Shown: in pieces, positions 58,614-64,000 of the stretch
How the letters are laid out: each line of letters opens with the position of its first letter
How positions within the stretch are numbered: the first letter of the stretch is position 1
Assembly (NCBI RefSeq): GCF_001686925.1
Contig: NZ_LVEN01000046.1
Location: 124,001 to 188,000, forward strand
Reading direction: 5' to 3'
DNA from: Flavobacterium piscis
GTDB taxonomy: Bacteria; Bacteroidota; Bacteroidia; Flavobacteriales; Flavobacteriaceae
DNA: 64,000 nt
Notes under the pieces: generated by a model
Database searches by the model: none
The model's input: only the letters and a program-made list of their open reading frames with translations
Told to the model about the DNA's origin: nothing
Program-made: the position numbers and the translations under genes

Positions 58614-61418
58614 CTAAAATTCAAATTCTCCAATCAGAATTTTGCTGTCGTTTTCGCGTTTATTTTCTTTCTGACTTTGGAAAACAGCAATTTTACGTTC
58701 TTGTCTTCCATCAGAATAGTACAAATATACTTCTGCCATTACTGTTGTTGGTCCGGAAAGTATATTCTGTCTCTCTCCAAAAAAATTGGTCTTAATTTTA
58801 TATTTCCCTTTGATTGCTTTTTTTAGTAAAAACTGTTCAGGACCAAAACCCTGAGTGAAATCATTACTTAATCTTCCTCCAATTTCTGTAGATTTATGCG
58901 AATAGGAACAATCTTCTCCTCTTGGATCTGTAACCCAAAGATCTATATCTGTATTGTCTTTATTCCAGTTAATTACAACTCGAATGTCTACCGGTAGATT
59001 TGCTTTTAGACGATCATCAACTTTGCTTGCATCAACATTTTTATTCTGGCTCAGAATATTATTAATTTCCATAATCAAAATCTCTTCTATACCGTTGTCT
59101 CTTACTGAAATTTCATCTGTATATTCCTGATAAAGCATCGATTTATAGACATTCAGGGCTTCCTGAGGTTTTTTATTATCAATCAGGGCCAATGCATAAT
59201 CTCTGTGGCTTTGAGAATCGAAAGGTCTCCATTCCAGAATTTTCTGGGTAATCCATAATTCTTTTTCATAATTACCTCTCTGTTTCAATAGATAAGATAT
59301 CGTTTTGTATAATTCCTCATTTTCCAGATCAAGCTCTGCTAACGTACTTAAAACCTTTAGAGAAAGCGCTTTGTCTCCTTTTTTGAACAGCAATTTAGAT
59401 ACATCAAAATAATACGTTACCAGCTTTTCATATTTAGGACGATTTTCAAGGTATTTTTGGTAGATTAATTCAGAAGACTGTAAATTCTGAAAATCTTTCA
59501 TATACTCTTCGTTGCTTTCTACTTCTACCAAAGTTATTTTACCTGTAGATTTTGTTTTATCGGCAACGGAGTTACTTTCTGCAGAATATACAGCATTGTC
59601 GCTAGCAATACTTTCTTGTCCTGACATTTTTTGCGACTGATTAGAAATCTTAGGATACTGCTTTTTTTCGACAGGTTTAAATTCGGTATTCCACCAGGCT
59701 ACCAGTTCACGCGTTATGTCAAAAGATTTGGACAGAAGGTTTTTTCTTTTCTCTAAAATTTCTTTTTTGTTTCTTGAAACAATTTTGTTGTATTCAGATA
59801 ATAATTCCTGAGGTGGTTTAATTCCGTAACGCACATAGTCATTTACGTCATCCAATACAATAAGGCTGGTGTTTTTACTTACTACGCCAAACTGTTCGCT
59901 CAAATTTCTGATTTCATCACGGTTTTGAGTTGAATTTAGTTCAAGATCATTAATTTTTCTTTGTGCCCAAAATTGCGCAATTGGCCAATTAGTTACTTGC
60001 ACGGCAGTATTGAAATCTACGGGCACTTCAAATTTTTTATTTCCTACAGAAAAAAGAGCAGTTAGCTTGCCCAAATTTGGAGATGAAATTCCAAATATAT
60101 TCACCGGTTGATTTACTACCGTTCCCACATTTGGAAATAATTCCTGAATAGCAGCACTTTCTTTAAATCCTAAAAATATAACAGGCTGTTTATTGTATGT
60201 TTTTAGAGCAGACTGAGTATCTAATTCATTCAAGTTGATAAAGTTTCCACCTGATTGTGATGCTAAAAGTTTTAGAAGGTTAAAATCAGAAGTAGGCGTG
60301 CTTACAATACTATTTACAGGTTTTTTGAATTTTAAAGTCAAATCTCCAAAATTTGAAATTCCATCAGAAAATAGAAGATATTCTTCTATTCCTGAAATCT
60401 CTTTTAGTGCACCAAAGTCGGTTCCACCATCATATTTTAAATCAACAATTCTATTTTTTAAGGCACTCCAGTTTCCACCCGAAACAGTAAATTCTTCTGT
60501 TTTTTCCAGAACATTACTTAAAAGGACAAAAGATACCGAAACATCTTTGTTCTCTAAAAAATAAGCATTTAGAAAGTCAAACTCTTTTTGACGATTTCTC
60601 TTTGATCCGCTAAATGAATTGTCCCAAATAATGGCAATCTTATGAGATTTTGATTTTTCCTTTACAGGGAAATCAGTCGAAACATTCGCTGCAAAATAAA
60701 ATTTATCACCGGAAGTTTTTTGAAGCAATACATTTGATTCGTTTACTTTTGGAATAGTTATTTTAAGATTTTCATTTGGTGTAAAATTCGTTTTATTAAT
60801 CTCAGCAACCCATTGATTGCCTTGTTTTTGAAAAGCAAAACTTCCATCTGGATTTTCCGTAATCTTAGGAGTTGCCAGACTTTCATTCACCAATACTTTC
60901 AAATTAAATTTTGGAATATTGACTGCATTGGCAAAACTTAAAAAATACTGATAATCGCTGTCGAAATTTTTCAGTTCCTGATGGTATGTAATCCTAATGA
61001 ATCTGGTACCTCTGGCCGTAATTGGATAAATTCTGGTTCTAAAATTATTTCCCGCTACTTTTTCAATAATACCGGGATCTATATTTCTTTTTTCAATACT
61101 TTCAAATACCTCTTTAGCGCGTTCTTTCGGAACAGGAACTGCATCTCTTAAACTTCCGTTGATATCTAACGCATAGCCGCTTATACTTACTCCTTCCGGT
61201 AACGGAAGTGTAAAATTTCCTTCTAAAATTCTGTCACCAGGATTGTAAAATACATAAGTTGCAGTAGTTGATGCAAGATTCCCTAAAATTTTGGTTTCAA
61301 TTTTTACTTCTTGCAGGATTACTGAATTTTTTTTCTGATTTTCTACATCCAGAGTTGGAATTTGAGAAAAAACTGCACTATAAAACATTATTGCACAGAT
61401 GGTAAAAACTTTATTCAT
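58614..61418 (-). CDS. Exported VIT-vWA-DUF2135 protein
   Basis: This 934-residue protein has a signal peptide (MNKVFTICAIMFYSAVFSQ). A VIT domain (about 22-160) has the family's LEGNFTLPLPEGVSISGYAL and VPKERAKEVFESI. A vWA-like domain (about 255-405) keeps a full metal-ion site: D266-x-S268-x-S270, T333 in GGTDFG and D352 in FSDGISN. After a long helical and polar linker (about 500-640) come TPR-like helices (about 645-790). The C-terminal DUF2135 domain (about 810-915) is marked by INWNKDNTDIDLWVTDPRGE. It should be a periplasmic or surface adhesion or scaffold protein. The upstream gene 68 bases away encodes a trypsin-like protease on the same strand. Confidence 0.85.
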   Translation of the reverse strand: MNKVFTICAIMFYSAVFSQIPTLDVENQKKNSVILQEVKIETKILGNLASTTATYVFYNPGDRILEGNFTLPLPEGVSISGYALDINGSLRDAVPVPKERAKEVFESIEKRNIDPGIIEKVAGNNFRTRIYPITARGTRFIRITYHQELKNFDSDYQYFLSFANAVNIPKFNLKVLVNESLATPKITENPDGSFAFQKQGNQWVAEINKTNFTPNENLKITIPKVNESNVLLQKTSGDKFYFAANVSTDFPVKEKSKSHKIAIIWDNSFSGSKRNRQKEFDFLNAYFLENKDVSVSFVLLSNVLEKTEEFTVSGGNWSALKNRIVDLKYDGGTDFGALKEISGIEEYLLFSDGISNFGDLTLKFKKPVNSIVSTPTSDFNLLKLLASQSGGNFINLNELDTQSALKTYNKQPVIFLGFKESAAIQELFPNVGTVVNQPVNIFGISSPNLGKLTALFSVGNKKFEVPVDFNTAVQVTNWPIAQFWAQRKINDLELNSTQNRDEIRNLSEQFGVVSKNTSLIVLDDVNDYVRYGIKPPQELLSEYNKIVSRNKKEILEKRKNLLSKSFDITRELVAWWNTEFKPVEKKQYPKISNQSQKMSGQESIASDNAVYSAESNSVADKTKSTGKITLVEVESNEEYMKDFQNLQSSELIYQKYLENRPKYEKLVTYYFDVSKLLFKKGDKALSLKVLSTLAELDLENEELYKTISYLLKQRGNYEKELWITQKILEWRPFDSQSHRDYALALIDNKKPQEALNVYKSMLYQEYTDEISVRDNGIEEILIMEINNILSQNKNVDASKVDDRLKANLPVDIRVVINWNKDNTDIDLWVTDPRGEDCSYSHKSTEIGGRLSNDFTQGFGPEQFLLKKAIKGKYKIKTNFFGERQNILSGPTTVMAEVYLYYSDGRQERKIAVFQSQKENKRENDSKILIGEFEF

Positions 61419-61486
61419 ATTAAAAAAATTGGTTTTTTTGTTTGATTATAAAGGAGAAAAAACAATAAGTTTTTAAGTGGTTATAA

Positions 61487-62620
61487 TTAAAACGTACTAA
61501 TATGCTTAGCGACAATTCCAAAATTAAAACCCTGTACCTCATCTACTCCGCTAAAATTGACTGCGATCAACTGACCGCACTCGTTAAATACCGGTGCACC
61601 ACTGGCACCATGCGTAGAAGTGATACTGTACTGAATTTTATTCCCGTCGGATTCTTTACTTATTTTACCGTCATAAAGCTGCACTTTTATACCTGAATCT
61701 GTCTTTGCCAAATCCATTCCCAAAGGATAGCCCACCATTATTGCTTTTTGTCCGGGATTTAAAGAGGCATCATCCTTAACCGCATTGTCAAGATTGATGA
61801 TATTTGCAACACTTTGGGGAGTTGTATAATCTATTAGTCGTACAATACCTAAATCAATATTGGTATCTTCTGAAACTTTTTCGATCTCGCAACTAAGCCA
61901 TTGGTCATCTGAGTCATGAAGTGCCACCGCAATATTTACAGTTTTTACATATACTTCAATATCTTCCCTCGATACATATTCTTTAACAGGAATAGCAGCT
62001 GCAATATCTGTTGTGGCTGTATCTGTTTCTGTATCATTCGAACTGACAAATTCTTCACCCGCTGGCTCTTCACTTGTTTCTTCACCTTCACCTTCATAAT
62101 CGCCTTCACTTTCGTCATAAGCAGATGCAATTTTCCAGTTTCTTTCAATAAAACTTTGATACTCGTCTTCTGAAACATCGGTGGTAAGAATTGAGGCAAT
62201 CTTTAATTTTAAATTTCTTATAGTGGTATTTGCTTTTTCCTGCTCTTCATTTGATGAATTCCATGGTTGCAAAACATGGCTGTTGGTCATTATTTTACCC
62301 TCTCGGTCTACGAAAAAACCTGTTCCAAAAACTGTTTCTTCTTTTACATCTTGATTAATAAGCTGAATTTCTTTTCCTTTAATTTTTGCAAAATAACCAT
62401 AACTGTGTTTTATCAGTACAACAGCGTCTTTGTATTCGTTATAAACTTTTGTATCTGAATCTAAACAAATAGCAACAGGTGGCTTTTTTAAATATTTAAA
62501 GCCAAAAAAAGCTGCTGTTGAAAGAATGATTATAGCAAAGAAGATAATTTTATAAGGTTTTCTCTTTTTATTATTAATTTCATGCAAATCATTGTTGGGT
62601 CCGATTTTTCTAATTTTCAT
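61487..62620 (-). CDS. Membrane-anchored trypsin-like serine protease
   Basis: From ATG 62620 the protein has 377 residues. A short basic cytoplasmic tail is followed by one membrane helix (about 24-41, IIFFAIIILSTAAFFGF) and a periplasmic chymotrypsin-fold domain. The triad is H115 (MTNSHVL), D256 (NIDLGIVRL) and S340 (STHGASGAPVFN). Residues about 150-205 between His and Asp are a very acidic, low-complexity insertion rich in Glu, Ser, Thr and Asp, not expected in DegP-type proteases. No PDZ domain follows. The longer frame to 62662 would add 14 residues before a normal start and is not used. It is the first gene of a pair with the VIT-vWA gene. Confidence 0.85.
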   Translation of the reverse strand: MKIRKIGPNNDLHEINNKKRKPYKIIFFAIIILSTAAFFGFKYLKKPPVAICLDSDTKVYNEYKDAVVLIKHSYGYFAKIKGKEIQLINQDVKEETVFGTGFFVDREGKIMTNSHVLQPWNSSNEEQEKANTTIRNLKLKIASILTTDVSEDEYQSFIERNWKIASAYDESEGDYEGEGEETSEEPAGEEFVSSNDTETDTATTDIAAAIPVKEYVSREDIEVYVKTVNIAVALHDSDDQWLSCEIEKVSEDTNIDLGIVRLIDYTTPQSVANIINLDNAVKDDASLNPGQKAIMVGYPLGMDLAKTDSGIKVQLYDGKISKESDGNKIQYSITSTHGASGAPVFNECGQLIAVNFSGVDEVQGFNFGIVAKHISTF

Positions 62621-62788
62621 TTGTAAATAGGTAAGTTTTATTAGTTTGGTTCTAGATGTCAATTCACAAAATCATTAACATTTGCTTTTTTAACGGCTCG
62701 AAGATAGTAATTTAATTATTGAATTTTAATAGTAAATATCATCATATTTAGCATTGACACTATTTTTGATAACTTTTTAAAACAAAAA

Positions 62789-62817
62789 AAATCCAAAGCC
62801 ATAACAGCTTTGGATTT
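62789..62817 (-). terminator. Terminator of the M1 peptidase gene
   Basis: A perfect 11-bp stem (aaatccaaagc / gctttggattt, 62789-62799 and 62807-62817) has a T run on the minus strand. It separates the peptidase from the downstream protease-VIT pair. Confidence 0.85.
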
Positions 62818-62841
62818 TATCTTAATTGAAATTTAAATTCT

Positions 62842-64000
62842 TTACTTCACTTCAAAAACATTATTGGCAGGTTTCACATCCGCCATTAATCCGCTTGGAT
62901 CTATAGTGATTTTTTTGATCGCTGTTTTGTTTTTGTCTATTGTAAAGCTATAGTTTTGTTGCGCCCAGGCCCAATCTTCTAAAACTGTTCTTTTTACTTT
63001 CGTATTTGGATTTGGTTTAATGAAATTCATCATTCTTAACGGAATGTAGAAACTTTCAGAAGTGCCGTCAGTATATTCAACCGTTAGGTCTATTGGCATT
63101 GGCATTCTTCCAATTCTTTCTAAACTTACAGTCGTTTTTCCTGCATTATCTGCAACGTCTTTGATACCGTAATCTATTGTATTTAATGTCTCAGTCCAAT
63201 CTATTAAATACCAGTCTAACTCTGCTCCCGAAACTCTTTCTGCAGTTCTCTTGATATCGTTTGGCGTTGGATGTTTGAATTTGAAATCGTTAAAATATCT
63301 TTTCAAAGTCGCATCTACATTCTCTTTCCCAATTACATATTCTAATTGTGATAAAAAGATGCTTCCTTTTATATAAGCCGAAATACTGTAAGGCCTGTTT
63401 TCGTCGTAACGATCTCCATGAGTTCCTTGTGGCTGTTCTTTTCCGGAATTTACCAATTGATAATAAGCGGCGTAATTTCCTTTAAACGGATTTACTTCTT
63501 TTTTATCTCCTTTTAATTCATTCAAAGCACCATCTTCGATATAAGTGGTAAAACCTTCATCCATCCATGGGTGTTTTGACTCGTTTGAAGCCAAAATATG
63601 CTGAAACCATGAATGTCCTAATTCATGTGTTGCAGTTCCCAGAATTCCCTGAAGCGTTCCGTTTCCTAACATCAAAGTACACATTGCGTACTCCATTCCG
63701 CCATCTCCACCCTGAATAAACGAGTATTGTTTGTACGGATATGCTCCAACTCTTTGATTGTAATACTCCATTACTTTTACCATTAACGGTTCTAATTGTT
63801 TCCAATTTTCGGTCGTTTTCGGGTTGTTTTTATAGAAGAAATGCAAATCGACATCGTTTGGTCCTTTTACGATATCATGCGTATATTCTTTGTCTGCTGC
63901 CCATGTAAAATCGTGAACATTTGGTGCGATAAAATGCCATGTTAATGTTTTTGCTTTCTTTGGATATACAACCGTTACACCAGCATCTTCATACCCGTGA
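62842..64000 (-). CDS. M1-family zinc metallopeptidase, C-terminal part
   Basis: The frame is open from the right edge to a stop at 62842, giving about 385 residues of the C-terminal part. The N-terminus lies beyond the window. The first visible residues (HGYEDAGVTVVYPKKAKTL, then WHFIAPNVHDFTWAAD) are the M1 N-terminal beta domain end. GGDGGMEYAM matches the GxMEN-type substrate motif with G-G-M-E-Y. HELGHSWFQH with E in DEGFTTYIEDG forms the zinc site HExxH-18-E. These enzymes are broad aminopeptidases, often exported in Bacteroidota. Location cannot be judged here because the start is missing. Confidence 0.9.
   Translation of the reverse strand, partial: HGYEDAGVTVVYPKKAKTLTWHFIAPNVHDFTWAADKEYTHDIVKGPNDVDLHFFYKNNPKTTENWKQLEPLMVKVMEYYNQRVGAYPYKQYSFIQGGDGGMEYAMCTLMLGNGTLQGILGTATHELGHSWFQHILASNESKHPWMDEGFTTYIEDGALNELKGDKKEVNPFKGNYAAYYQLVNSGKEQPQGTHGDRYDENRPYSISAYIKGSIFLSQLEYVIGKENVDATLKRYFNDFKFKHPTPNDIKRTAERVSGAELDWYLIDWTETLNTIDYGIKDVADNAGKTTVSLERIGRMPMPIDLTVEYTDGTSESFYIPLRMMNFIKPNPNTKVKRTVLEDWAWAQQNYSFTIDKNKTAIKKITIDPSGLMADVKPANNVFEVK

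Overview
The window looks like chromosomal DNA of a Flavobacterium-type bacterium (Bacteroidota). The evidence is low GC, start codons without Shine-Dalgarno sequences, many promoters with the Bacteroidota -7 element TAnnTTTG (some with TTG/TTTG about 20 bases upstream), a type IX secretion C-terminal sorting domain, SusC/SusD-type outer-membrane proteins, and an SDR-type threonine dehydrogenase. The genus is inferred from gene content and sequence style; no search was run. No rRNA, tRNA, CRISPR array, insertion sequence or prophage was seen.

Layout. 1-334: 5' part of a minus-strand outer-membrane-barrel-like gene. 451-4569: odhA/sucA and sucB, the E1 and E2 of 2-oxoglutarate dehydrogenase. 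4785-10718: an iron/siderophore block, with a TonB-dependent receptor followed by two small membrane proteins (DUF3325-like, DUF3649-like) and two PepSY-type inner-membrane proteins. 10951-12501 (minus): a MORN-repeat protein and a TlpA-like thioredoxin. 12659-14988: aspS and a cold-shock protein. 15231-28664: a complete 14-gene respiratory complex I operon, nuoA to nuoN, with a very short NuoG. 28830-32649: a Bax-inhibitor-1 family membrane protein and a secreted pectate lyase behind three copies of a 14-bp operator-like palindrome. 32839-40088: mixed metabolic genes (ALDH7 aldehyde dehydrogenase, periplasmic cyclic-nucleotide phosphodiesterase-like enzyme, 3-hydroxyanthranilate dioxygenase, secreted endonuclease/phosphatase-fold protein, LD-carboxypeptidase, YraN, ACT-like protein).

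40479-52332 is an alpha-glucan utilisation locus: FecI-type sigma factor, FecR anti-sigma factor, SusC with an STN signalling domain, SusD, SusE-like binding lipoprotein, GH13 alpha-amylase lipoprotein and GH97 alpha-glucosidase. The gene set implies outer-membrane sensing, capture, hydrolysis and import of a starch-like glucan. 52507-57160 (minus): DUF5683 protein, mfd and a small lipoprotein. 57568-58506: threonine dehydrogenase. 58614-62620 (minus): a two-gene pair of a membrane-anchored trypsin-like protease and an exported VIT-vWA-DUF2135 protein, the least understood module here. 62842-64000: C-terminal part of an M1 metallopeptidase.

Between genes there is unusually rich palindromic DNA. 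It includes four copies of a GCAAAG-word repeat, AATCTAAA-word repeats in front of nuoB and nuoE, TTTCAAG/GAAACGTGAAACC repeats in front of sucB and nuoG, a perfect 22-bp palindrome, and two copies of a probable structured RNA with compensatory base changes. Several start codons were moved downstream from the longest reading frame because the longer start lies inside or upstream of the -7 element, or because a signal peptide begins at the later ATG.
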